Of a stretch of 64,000 nucleotides of DNA, positions 35,172 to 46,388 are shown piece after piece (positions within the stretch are counted from its first letter, which is position 1; each line of letters opens with the position of its first letter). The notes under the pieces were generated by a model, which did no database searches, was not told the origin of the DNA, and worked only from the letters and a program-made list of their open reading frames with translations. The position numbers and the translations under genes are program-made. This DNA comes from Ziziphus jujuba (lineage: Eukaryota > Streptophyta > Magnoliopsida > Rosales > Rhamnaceae): NCBI RefSeq assembly GCF_031755915.1, contig NC_083379.1:569001-633000 (forward strand), given 5' to 3'.

Positions 35172-37219
35172 TCTATACTATAAGTCTATACTATAAAAGA
35201 GAAGAGAAGTGGTTTTTGGTTTTTTTACTGTTCATTTTGGTCCAAAACGGCACTCCTCCCATGTGTTTTGTTTTTGGTCCTTTTTTACATGTTTACTTCA
35301 CCAATCAAATCAAACAAATCCATAAAAAGAATTCCTTCATGAAGATGATACTATGAAACTATCCGACATACCCAAGACTTCCAAATTCGCAAAGTTTGTT
35401 CCCCATCAAACACGCCCACTTCTCTAATCCCATCACAGCTAAATCATTCACCAGACATAATCTTTTTGAAAACATGACTGATTTTTTTACTGTTCATTTT
35501 TTTTCTCATATTGTTATTTATTTTAGTTAACTTTTTTTTTTTTTTTTGGGGAGATTAACTTGTATGGCTTTAGCTTGATTTCAATATTTACTCTTACAAT
35601 TAAATTTGTTTAATTCAGATCAATAATGCCTATGTCATTTATTTTATTTACAATATTAAACATAATTACAAATAAAATGATAGTATTGTCTATTTCAAAT
35701 TTTGTCTAATTTTGTCAAAATAAAAAGAAAGTGTGTAATTTTTACTTTTTGATATATGGAAAGGAATTTGAACTTTAATAACTTAGCAAGTTTTTGAGTT
35801 GCACTCAATTGAACACTAATTCATCAAAAGATGTTTAAATCATTATTTTAATATAATAGTGGTGCTAAAATGATAAAAAGCAAATAGTTGTGGTAAAATA
35901 TAATGGATATGCACATACTATGATAATAGTCATACATAAGAGTTAGACATTATTTCAACATTAATACAAAATCAGGTTCAAATATCCATTTTATGGTTTG
36001 GGTGAAAAGAGTAATATATAATAGGAGTGTTATTAGTAATGCAAAAAAATAGAAATAAATAAAAAGAGTAAAAACAAAGGGAGTACTGTCAGTAAGAGTT
36101 GGATAATAAAGCTATAGATTTATATTTCCATATTTTATTATTATATATCATTTTATTCTAAATAAATTTTAAGGAATTTTATAAAAAAAAAAATCAATAA
36201 TAAAACTATTGTTTTTTAAACATTAATTCTTAATTCAGTAAAGTGTTACTTTAAATAACACTTATAACCATACAAATTAGAAAATATCACTGAAGTATTA
36301 CGTTTTGACTACATTTTGGATTTGATATTTACCATATTTGAGTATTGAAGTGTAACAATGCTGTCTATGAGGACAATCAAGTAACTCTCCTCAAACATTG
36401 TTTTTTCAAGATCAAATTCCCCAACTCCAATAAGAAATTAAAAAAATCAAATTTTTTATTTAGTAAGTTACTTGAAAATAAAAAAAGTATAATATAACGA
36501 ATAAAATATAAAAGGAAGAGAAATCAATGACTTAGTTAAGTGAATAGAAATATAACAAATATTAATATTTTTATTTTTTTTACTATATGATGAAAACATA
36601 ATCCATAATATATGCAAACATCTCTCTTACAGTATGATGAGAGTAGCGAGAAAAAGTTTGCTCAGCATAAAGACAAACAAAGAATGATTAATTGGCTATC
36701 ATGAAATATTCTTTACGTCAATATTGGAATGATAGACAATTGTAACTTTTTGTATACTATTACAAAATACTTTATTTTTAATATCCTACAATAATAGCAC
36801 TAATATTAAATATTTTGTAAAATGCAATATGTAATAGAAAATAGTTTAAATATTACATATTTTTCTATTAAATTTTGCAATTATCTTATAAAAATATTAA
36901 TTGTGCTAAAATATCTTCATTTATAATGCAAGTACTTTGTGCTTTTACTGTTTATTTAATTTTTTGCTTAGTTAAAGAATGTTCTATTTTCTACAAAAAT
37001 AAATCACTTTTCATGAAATGCTTTATATGATTATTTTATTCAAACAAATTTTCTCCTTTCTATTAATATAAAATTAAAAAATTAATTAGTAAATAAATGA
37101 TTTTCAAATTATTATATCATAACAATCATAAAATTATTTTAATTAAAAATATTTTATATAAACTATTAGATATCCAAATTTTATATTAAACCACGTGCGA
37201 TGCATGTGGCCAGACCTAG
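35172..37219 (+). mobile_element. Non-autonomous Helitron (2.05 kb), head-to-tail with the previous one
   Basis: Begins TCTATACTATAAG immediately after the CTAG of the preceding element. The same 13 bases occur again directly at 35,185, so the true 5' end could be either. It ends with hairpin CCACGTGCGATGCATGTGG, spacer CCAGAC and CTAG at 37,216-37,219, followed by T. The spacer and terminus closely match those of the autonomous element (CCATACCTAG), so the same machinery could mobilise it. No coding region. Its 3' part resembles the 3' flank of the RPA-like gene, so it may be a deletion derivative. Confidence 0.75.
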
Positions 37220-38081
37220 TATATATATATATTGATAACCTGCATACTTTTCCACCACCCAAAAGAGCTTCAGTTGAGTTTCATAAGCTTTCTTGTCAAA
37301 GTTAATTTACCTTGGATTTGATTTTTACTAAGATTACAAAACTCTTTTTAAATTAGACTCGATGGGTTAACTTTTGATGAAGCCTTTTATTTTATTTGAT
37401 TAGAGATTTTAATTTTTGAAAACCTCAATTGTATATATATAGATATATATATATGCACTGCATTCCTCCTTTACGATAGGTTAATAAGAAAAGCTGCTAG
37501 AAAAGAGATTCAACATGAATCAATATACCATTACCATACCAAAAAAAAAAAAAAAAACCATGAAGTAATATACACCTCCACAGTCAAGTCCACTATCAGA
37601 GAGCTTTATAACACCCTGCCATTTATAGTTTGTACTTTGTGGATGTCTTATTAGCCAATAAAAATTATGAGGGGAACCTACTACCAAGAAAACAAAACCT
37701 ATGGACCAGTAGCAACTAAGATTTTATATGTCTCTACAGAATGAGCTTTTCATATACAAGCAAGAAGCAACTGTGTGCAAGAAACAGAATACCAGTAAGC
37801 AACATTATCCTGGTCATCTTCAAAATCACTGCTTAACTTAACCGCGTAAAATGAGCAACATGGCTTTATGTAGGTGGAAAGCTGTCCAACAGACTTCCAA
37901 TAACAAAGCCATGCCAACAATGATCATCTATCTTTCACTAGTTATTGGGATGTGTCGTGGAGGAAGGGTGCGCCACACGTACAAAGAGGCTAAGCTCGCT
38001 TTGACCTTTGTTCCTCTCCAGCTTTGCGGAAGACGAATGAACAGAGAACATAAAAATGAGGAGGGCAGTAGGAAGAGAAGG
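37220..38081. other. Intergenic and probable BAG 3' UTR
   Basis: AT-rich on the left, with a (TA)n run at the Helitron exit and a poly-A tract near 37,541. The right part should contain the 3' UTR of the BAG gene (minus). The ORF overlapping 37,851-38,174 on the plus strand is antisense to the BAG last exon and is not considered a gene. Confidence 0.45.
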
Positions 38082-40985
38082 TCAATCGAAAAATTCCCAA
38101 TGGGCTGTGGTCGGTGGAGGATCGAAGGTTTCCCACTTAGTTGTCACAACAACAGGCTTCACTTTTGCATTTGATATCTTCAGCACATCAAGGGTTTCAA
38201 CACACTTCTGGACTCTCTTACCCTGAAAAAACCAACTTTTGCAATTAATATAGACCAATGCAAAAGGATTGGTGTGGCATTAGTAGCTATGACTATGAGG
38301 AGTGAGATGCTTTTTTTTTTTGTTTTTTTTTTTTCTTTTGGGGTGAATTATGAGGAGTCATCTCATAATTCACCAAAAAAGAAAAGTCACCCCAAACGAG
38401 CAACAGTAATGCTAAAGTGTATTCCTTTTGAAATAGTTCACTTTGGTTTCAGAAGTGTTTATGAAGCACGTCAGTTTCAGAAGCAAGTGAACCATTTCAA
38501 AAGGAACATACTTTAGCATTACGCTTGCAATTTTTTGAGTTCTTTTTAGTTAATTGAATTACCATAAAGTAAATAAGAAATTAACCATAAGAGCAGAAAG
38601 AGAACAATATCAGTTCAGCTTACAGGAAAACAATGCTTCTGATTAATTAATTCTATGGTAAATGATACTGTTTTGATAGCTTCCTTCATATATTAGACAT
38701 GATTAAGTCTCTCAATCTTTTTGATCAACGTAAAATATGTTTTCTAGTAAGTCAACTATGTATATTATAGGCTAACCCACTACTTTTGCTGTGTCAATTG
38801 CAGTTAGCAATTTGAGTATCAGAAGTACCTGTAAATTCTTCAGAGCAGAAGCCTCTCCTTCTGCAGGAATGCCATCCAATTTGATTGCTTGTCTCATTAG
38901 CATCTCTATTAATGTAGTGATCTGAACCTCGGATACCTTGACACCGTTTGAGATTGATTTTTCAATTGCAGAGACCTATTGAAAAAGGGAGAATAAATAT
39001 ATTTATGATTATCAAATAATTACACAGCATTAGGCAGCCTTTCCAGTGGAGTGTAAAAGCTAACAACAGAAAAAAAGGAGGAAGTAGAGTTTTATTCCAT
39101 GAAATGAATTACAAAGAATGAAACATACTATGCAAATAAAATGAAACATTTATAAACAGCCAAAAAAAAAAAAAAAGAATGAAGTAATATTTTCCTCCAA
39201 ATTAAGTTGAAATGTAGGCTTTAAATTAAAAAAAAAAAAAAAAAGGCCCTTTAATAATCATGATTTCCGATGGATAGCTCTGTTTATATTGCATTTATTT
39301 TCAGTACTCCCTCACAGTCGCAACATAGTCGGTCTTATGTCGGCACTGGGCACATTGACTTATCAATACCAGGTAACCAGGAAGAGGGCCCACGGGCCTC
39401 ACTCCTTTTTCAACTTCTCCACAAAAGAGAAGGAAAATCAAATAGAAAATATAGAATTCTTCGTCACCCCAGGGCCCACTATACTACAGTCTACAGATTT
39501 TTTTTTTATTTTTCAAATTTTATTTTTGAATATCTAAAGTCTAGAGAATTTTTTTTTTTTTTAACTTTTTTTTTTTGTTTTTTTTTTTTTGTTTTTGTTT
39601 TTTGAAGATAACTAACTATTCACTCTTTACTTTTTCTCTCTGAAACCATACAATATATATTCACATTAATGTCAGCATAAAAATAAATAAATAAATAAAG
39701 GAAGGAAGTGGTATACTCTTTATACCAAATAATAATATGCATTCCATACCATACCATACCATACCATACCCGGATTGCAGCCAGCTGTGCGATCATGACC
39801 CCAAAACTGGAACCCACATTTTATACTCAATTTATTACTCTACAAATCCAAGGGCTGACACAGTCGCAAATTTAGAAGAAGATGCATCATGACCCTACGG
39901 TTTTATAGACTTGATTAAAGGTTTGGTTTACCTGCTCCGCCAGCTTATCGATTTCCATGGAGACGTCCGAGATGGTGCGCTGTGCAGTCTGGATTTTGGC
40001 GTTCCTTCGCATCTCGATGAATCTCCTCTCGATGCTACAAGGGTCCTCGATCAAGTTGAGTTTCGATCGGTCTTTAACCCCGCAAATGTCCAAATACTCT
40101 CCATTTTCTCGCTCTTTGCCTCGGAAAATTAGCTTTTGCTCTCCTGGCTGTAGACCACTCTCCGCCGTCAGAAGCTTCTTCACCTCCCCTGTCGGTCAGC
40201 TTTACCACTCAGTCCTTCACTATATCTATTTACATATATATATATATGATTGTAATTTGCATCCTCCATCTGATTAATCTACCATCATCATCTATTACTA
40301 GTACTAGTACAGATGAACGGGGGCTTTTCGTCATTTGCATTTTAAATTCTTAATTTATAAAACCATATTCCCTCCAAAAACGGTTTAACCTTTGAGATTT
40401 TATAACAAATTAACCAAATTAATTGTTTCATTTGGTTACCAAGAAAGTCTATGGAAAATAGTTGTCCAAAACTATCCCACAACTATCAAAATTGGGATGA
40501 AGTTCACAAACACAGAAAAGTAAACTAACAGGAAGGAAAACAAAACATAAATGGCAGTAAAAAAAAATTCAAACAATAGATATTGATCCTGTGAGACCTG
40601 CTTTAATTTATATAAGAATCAGTCAATACCAGCCATTTTTAAAAATATATATTTACATATATAATTCTCAGCAGCCAAACAGAAATGAGAAAACAGAGCA
40701 CGGGAGTGTACGAGATGTGGAATGCAGAAAGATAGATCCAGCAATATTACCGAAGGTGGCTCGAGAGTTGATCGAGATCTCGTACCGCAGCACACCGAAA
40801 GCGATCCGAAGCCGCAGGATGGGAGATGAAACCTGGGGATTGCCGATTCTTTTCTGCACCAACATACCCCCAGGTCTCATTTCCCACTCAATTTCCTCGT
40901 CCCTCGACGTCAACGACGACGTCGTTGTGGAGCTCCCGCTCATCATTCTACCACCACCATACACATTGGACCTCTTTTTCATCAT
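38082..40985 (-). CDS. BAG-family molecular chaperone regulator (BAG1/BAG3-like)
   Basis: Co-chaperone with an N-terminal ubiquitin-like domain and a C-terminal BAG domain that binds the ATPase domain of Hsp70/Hsc70 and promotes nucleotide exchange. Four exons join in frame: 40751-40985, 39932-40188, 38829-38975 and 38082-38222, giving 259 residues. The first of two adjacent ATGs at 40985 is chosen; a stop lies upstream in frame. The N-terminus holds the plant BAG signature EWEMRPGGMLVQKR, then the ubiquitin-like fold (LRLRIAFGVLRYEI...ATFGEVKKLLTAESGLQPGEQKLIFRGKER...YLDICGVKDRSKLNLIEDP). The BAG domain spans about residues 115-225 (SDVSMEIDKLAEQV...TTLIEMLMRQAIKLDGIPAEGEA...KRVQKCVETLDVLK). 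The end WETFDPPP...WEFFD matches the tails I recall from Arabidopsis BAG1/BAG3. No lesion. Closest subfamily number is inferred, not tested. Confidence 0.9.
38406..38522. repeat. Foldback (MITE-like) element in the last BAG intron
   Basis: Inverted arms of 38 bp (38,406-38,443 and 38,485-38,522) pair with about 35 matches; the left arm starts GTAATGCTAAAGT. The loop is about 40 bp. It sits in intron 3 of the BAG gene (38,223-38,828). No clear target-site duplication remains. Just upstream (about 38,337-38,397) is a second, smaller hairpin around GAATTATGAGG / CTCATAATTC. Confidence 0.8.
39744..39770. repeat. (CCATA)n pentanucleotide microsatellite
   Basis: About five perfect CCATA units inside BAG intron 2. 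A poly-T/poly-TG-rich stretch precedes it at about 39,550-39,600. Confidence 0.85.
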
Positions 40986-41256
40986 TGTCTTCCCAATCCT
41001 AAAATTAATTAATTTTCCCGGAAAAAAAAATTAAAAATGTCTCAATGCACCGTTCCGAATGTGTTCGTTACTTACTTGAATGGGAGACCTTTTTTTTCTG
41101 GGGAAAACGAGGTGAGCTATCTAGGTCATGTAAAGCAGTGGGCTATTTTTCTGCCGACACAAACAGGTTCTAACGCAGGCAGAATTTATACTGCGACGGA
41201 GTTGGTTTGCTCCAAACCGGTCAATTTGACTATGTTACCACCAATGGGAAGCACGC

Positions 41257-41262
41257 CACGTG
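41257..41262. promoter_or_regulatory. G-box upstream of the BAG gene
   Basis: CACGTG in the context GCCACGTGTAGG, about 270 bp upstream of the BAG start codon. G-boxes of the CCACGTGT type bind bZIP/bHLH factors and act as ABRE cores in plants; a stress-responsive role is inference. Confidence 0.35.
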
Positions 41263-42556
41263 TAGGCTCCGTCATATTATATAGAGTGACAGCTAAGCAC
41301 AGAAAGATTGCCGACAGTCTAAGGAAGCATCCAACACAAGCCCAAAAAACATGATTCGCTTTATTTTCCTCTTCAACCCTTATTTTGTTCCTCTTTTATC
41401 CTCTTTCTGCATGGTACACGTGGAGAGATGTAATTGGGTTGTGACGGTTAGTAGAACTCTTCTCATGGTTTGTTTGGCTTCGTTGAAGGAGTAAGCAAGT
41501 AAGAAGAAGGAAACAGGTTTACACTTGAAGCAACGCGGGACCAAAAAATTGACGTCCGTGATTTTCAGCTGGGAATTGATAACGCTTCAGAGAGTCGTGT
41601 GATGGATATGAACCAGTGTGATCCACAGTTGGAGGATGGTTTATGATTTGAAGGCAAGATATATTGTTGCTTAATGCTTAGGGGTTGTAACATCTAGTTA
41701 TGAAAGGACAGTTAAGGCTTAACAAATTCTAGTTTATGTGATATAATCAAATTTGATTAACTATTTGACCCAATTGGATTTTATTAACTTTAGCCTAACA
41801 CTATATGGGTGGAAGGTCAATAGTTTGGACGTTACCATTAAAATTATTACTACTGTTTTATTTATTCACGGTTGGAAGATAAAAATTAATTAATAAAGTT
41901 ATATGAGAATATTATTATTAATAAAATAATAAATAAGAAAATTCTGGTCCACACACGTAAAGATATGAATATGGAGTGATATAAATAGGAAGGGGGAAAA
42001 TTTTGGTCATGTAATATTCTTAAAAAAATAATAATTTTACTATAAAATTTTCATTTTTAAGGTATGTACTCATTCATGCATATCTCTTTCTATGTATCTT
42101 TACAAATATTAAGGATGAAATTAATTAATTTTTTGATGTAGAGGAACGACCTCATAGATATTATATGTGAGAAGTATAATTGTCATTTAAAAGCAAAAGA
42201 AACCCCGTATACCCCATAAGAGTGACAAGTTAATACAACATCTGAAATTATATATATAGGGACATTTGTAAATCAACCATCATCGGCCACAGTAAATGGA
42301 CTTTATTTGTATGTAGAAATATTTATAAAATGTTAAAGAACATCGTTAGTAAAATTGATAATCGCCATGCCTATTCCAATGTTATTTTTGTGGTCGGTTC
42401 ATTCATATTAATATATATGCATGAAAAAGGGTCTGGAATATTTCAAATTTTTCTTTTTGACAGTCCAGTAATATTATTATCTTGTTTTCGGTAGAGACAT
42501 TATTATCTTTTTATACAATAATCGAATCCCCAAACCTATAATATATATATATATAT
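41263..42556. other. Intergenic DNA upstream of BAG
   Basis: AT-rich, with (TA)n directly before the LTR-like insertion at 42,557. No gene seen. Confidence 0.5.
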
Positions 42557-42965
42557 TGTTACGGAATTGGGAGAAAAAACAAATAGCAACGGAAACAAAG
42601 AAAGCGAAGAACAAACACACAATTAACGTGGAAACCCTTGACGGGAAAAACCACGGGCAGGGAGAAGCAAATCCAATATCGAAAGATTGGTACAAAAGGT
42701 GAGCCTGACTGCGCGATACCTTCTAAACACCAATTTCAGCCGAAAACCAAAAATATATACTACATAAGAAACCCTAAAATTGAACAGGTCCATACCGCGG
42801 GGGCAGCAGCTCAGTGGTGGGCTACGGTCTCGGGCCTATCGACCCGAGACCTCCGCTTCCACCACAGAGCCCCAAATTTTTCTCCAAAATTTAGTTTTAC
42901 CAAATGGGTCGCACCGCGAGCTTTTCGGATCGGGTCAACAAGAATTCGGGTCACAAGCTCTAACA
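42557..42965. mobile_element. Solo-LTR-like insertion, 409 bp
   Basis: Begins TGTTACGG and ends CTCTAACA (TG...CA with TGTTA/TAACA inverted ends). It is flanked by TATAT on both sides (42,552-42,556 and 42,966-42,970), consistent with a 5-bp duplication in a (TA)n target. More GC-rich than the surroundings. The sequence includes an AACGTGGAAACCC...GGGAAAAACCACGGGC stretch of a kind I associate with plant LTRs. No internal coding region, PBS or second LTR is seen, so a solo LTR is most likely. Confidence 0.6.
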
Positions 42966-45900
42966 TATATATATATATATATATATATCCCACCTTGCAT
43001 GTGCTCATATTGTATATATGAATGGGTATTTAATGTCCGAACAAGAATGCATGAGCATGACTTTTCCAGCTGTTACGTACTCTTCAAACTTTAATGCAGG
43101 GAAAAAGCAAAAACGATGGAACCAATGAAAAGTGGAACTTGTTTGGAGGGAGGTAGCCTTTATTTATTTATTTATGTTGTTAAGCAAATAGTCAAATACC
43201 GATTAGTCTTTCACATTTTGGTTGCTTCTGAGAATGTTTAATTTGTTTCCCATGCGATTCATCCAAAAAAAAAACCAAAAAAAAATTTCCTGTACATGTA
43301 GGTTTGCTAATTCATGTGTGAATATATCGGTATGTAACGTTGCATTTAATAACAAGTTTCTTAATTAAATTAGTACGAACTATACATACATACATACATA
43401 TATGTATATATATAAACACTTAAATATAATTTTAGACTAGCTAGTACATACTACATGGTGCTAATTAAATTTGTTGGATATTGATGATAAGTGAAATATG
43501 GATCATTGTATGCATCTGTTATTGCGATCGATTGTAGCTTACTGCACAAAGAAAATGGGAAAAACTATTATTGTAAGCATCTATAGCCAAATTTAAAAGA
43601 GTTGTACATAATTGATAATGATGGGCTTAAAAGAATTTAAAATAAATTTATCATTAATTTCGTTTTTTAGTTTGGTGGGTTGCTTTGGCTGAATAAGAGG
43701 AAAAGAAGTACCATTTGTGATCGATTATGTGAAAAAAAAAAAAGAAGAAAATGTTGTGTGAAAGCTTCCAAGCACGAATAAAATGTCATTTTTTTTTTTT
43801 TGTCTCATGTAGATTGTGCATTTGTGAATTTTAAGCGGTGAATTAACTTTTGTTAAATTCCAGGAGAAAACCAAATGAAATGTTTTGTTATGTTAAGATT
43901 GAAAATTATAGTTTGCCCAATTTTATGTCTCGTGTAAATTGTGCATTTGTGAATTCCAAGTGGTGAATTAATTTTGTTGAATTCCGGAGAAAACCAAATA
44001 AAATATTTTGTTATGTTAAGAGTGAAAATTAAAGTTGGCAATGAGCTGGCCGGGGAACAAGTCATCAGAAGCGGCCAGTGTTGGATGGTTGGTGACAGAC
44101 AACAATGATTGGTCATCTTTGTATATTGCTTTCCATTTCATTTTTCTTTAGCATAACGTCCACGTGGCGATCTTTTGTTTTTTTGTTTTTTTTTTTAATG
44201 GTTATTAGAATTGACCTTTCAGTATGCATGTCTCTAACTTGTGCGGTTTCTCAACACTAGACACTGTATCCTATACTATACGCATCGTATTAGGAGTAAT
44301 TTTAAAATTTTTTAAGTTGCCATTAGGCAACGGGTTGGTTAGTTTTTAATTTTTATTTTTATTTTTTTTACCTAAAGATGTGCAATTTGTTTCCCTTTAA
44401 ATGTTAATTAATGATAGTTAGATTTTGTTAAGTATTTAAACAATTTTAAAGTTTAAAGAGATAAAAAGAATTAATCAACTTTGAATTGTGTCAATTTTTA
44501 GTTTAGTTTTGTTTTTCATTTTATTATTATAAGTTTTTAGTTTAGTTTTGTTTTTCATTTTATTATTATAAGTTTTTAGTTTAGTTTAGTTTCTTATTTT
44601 ATTACTATTTCTTTTAAATTTATAATCATCATTAACTAACATTTGGATAAGCAAATTACACACATAGGTAGAAAAAATATAAAAAATAAAACTAACTCTA
44701 TTACTAAGTTACTTCTGAATAATTTTATTTTGGTTTTAGAGTTTGTTAAATAATCAGTTTAAAGTTGTATGAAATTAAAATATATGACAATGCTATATGG
44801 ATTGTCCAAAGAGATTTTGAGAGACAAGTTAATGTGAAGGTTCTATTGAAGTATTAGCATGCCATTGAAAACATATAAAGTTCTAGACACAAAAATACGA
44901 CTCTACAAATTAAAATAGACGATTTTTTTTTTTTTTTTTTTGGGGTCAAATCTTAAACTAGATGATTGAAAACTCAAGTTTATTTACTTTTGATCTTTAA
45001 AAACTCAATTTGAATTGGTTTTTAATTATCATATATTTTTACGAAGTTTATAATTAGATGAAATGTACTCTAACAGTAAGAAAATAATAATCCTATATAA
45101 TTCAAATTATTAGTACTATTAAAAAGGGCAGTTTTTTTTGAAGTGCTACGGCATAAAATTTTTTACAAATAAATGTGTCAATATTGACAAAAACAAATAT
45201 GCATTAGTATATTATTAGTTAATATATTCTAATAATTAAATATAAATAAATAAATAAAAAATCCAATTAAATATTAATAAATTATTCTTTTTTTTAATAA
45301 TATTAATACATCATGACATATCATTTTAGTAAACAAAACTGTATTAGTAAATTATAAGATAATCAATAAATTATAGGACACTAATATTAATTTGCTCCGT
45401 TTATTATATATTTTTCGTACTAATAACTTGATATAGAAAAGTGAATTCTTTAAAATTTGATAATTAAATTGCCACATGACAAAATTATTCCTCTGAATCA
45501 TAAAAAAAGAAAAGAAAAAGAAAACATGCATATTACAATTCTATTAGATATAATAGGATGCTTTTGAAAAAAATAATAATAAAGATAATTATCCAGAACT
45601 TTGGATAAGATAATTTTCATATATATATATATATATATGTATATTTGCCAGAGAAGAGAATATCATATAATTCCAAATCAAACACCTACTTAGTTAGTTT
45701 TGACCCAAAAAAAAAAACACCTAGTTAGTTAAATTTTACATTCTTCTCTTAATATTCTGCTAATAGTCCCCTTCCTTTTTTTTTTTTTTTGTTTTTTTTC
45801 ATTAAGAGTATAATTTTGATAGGTTAGGTCGCCAGACTCCAATTTTGGAGCAACCCTATATTTTGTTCGGCGGATTCAACGCTAGGGCTTGGGTGCTTAT

Positions 45901-46356
45901 GGCTATGGCCTATGCGTTGAGCCCGTCAATCATTTTTTATTTTATCTTATTTAATTTTTTTTTTTTTTTATGTGTGTGTGAAACCGTTCATCCCTCTCTG
46001 TATGTTGCAGTGTATGTAATTTTATCCAATGGGGACATTGTAATTTTTATTTTGTTTATATCTTTTTTTTTTAAAAAAAAAACTAAATAGTTGTCTGGTA
46101 AGTAAAATATTATAAGTTATTGGATAAGAAAAATTACAAAATTTTCATTAAATTGACGTTTATAGGTCTCCCATGGAACACCCAGACGGTAAAATCACTA
46201 CTACTTTTTGTTTAAATCAAAATAGAAAAACTTTTAACATTGAAGTTTGTACATGTGCATGCCCCAATCAGTTTAGATGGAAAAATGTTAAATGTTATAA
46301 TTCAGATACAAATTTTTTATTTTGTTTTATTTTATTTTCTTTTTGAGCGTTGTAAT

Positions 46357-46388
<32 letters not shown>

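Noticed and set aside
39911..41034. Plus-strand ORFs across the BAG exons
   Set aside because: Antisense to the ubiquitin-like and N-terminal BAG exons, which have clear family motifs and matching splice phases.
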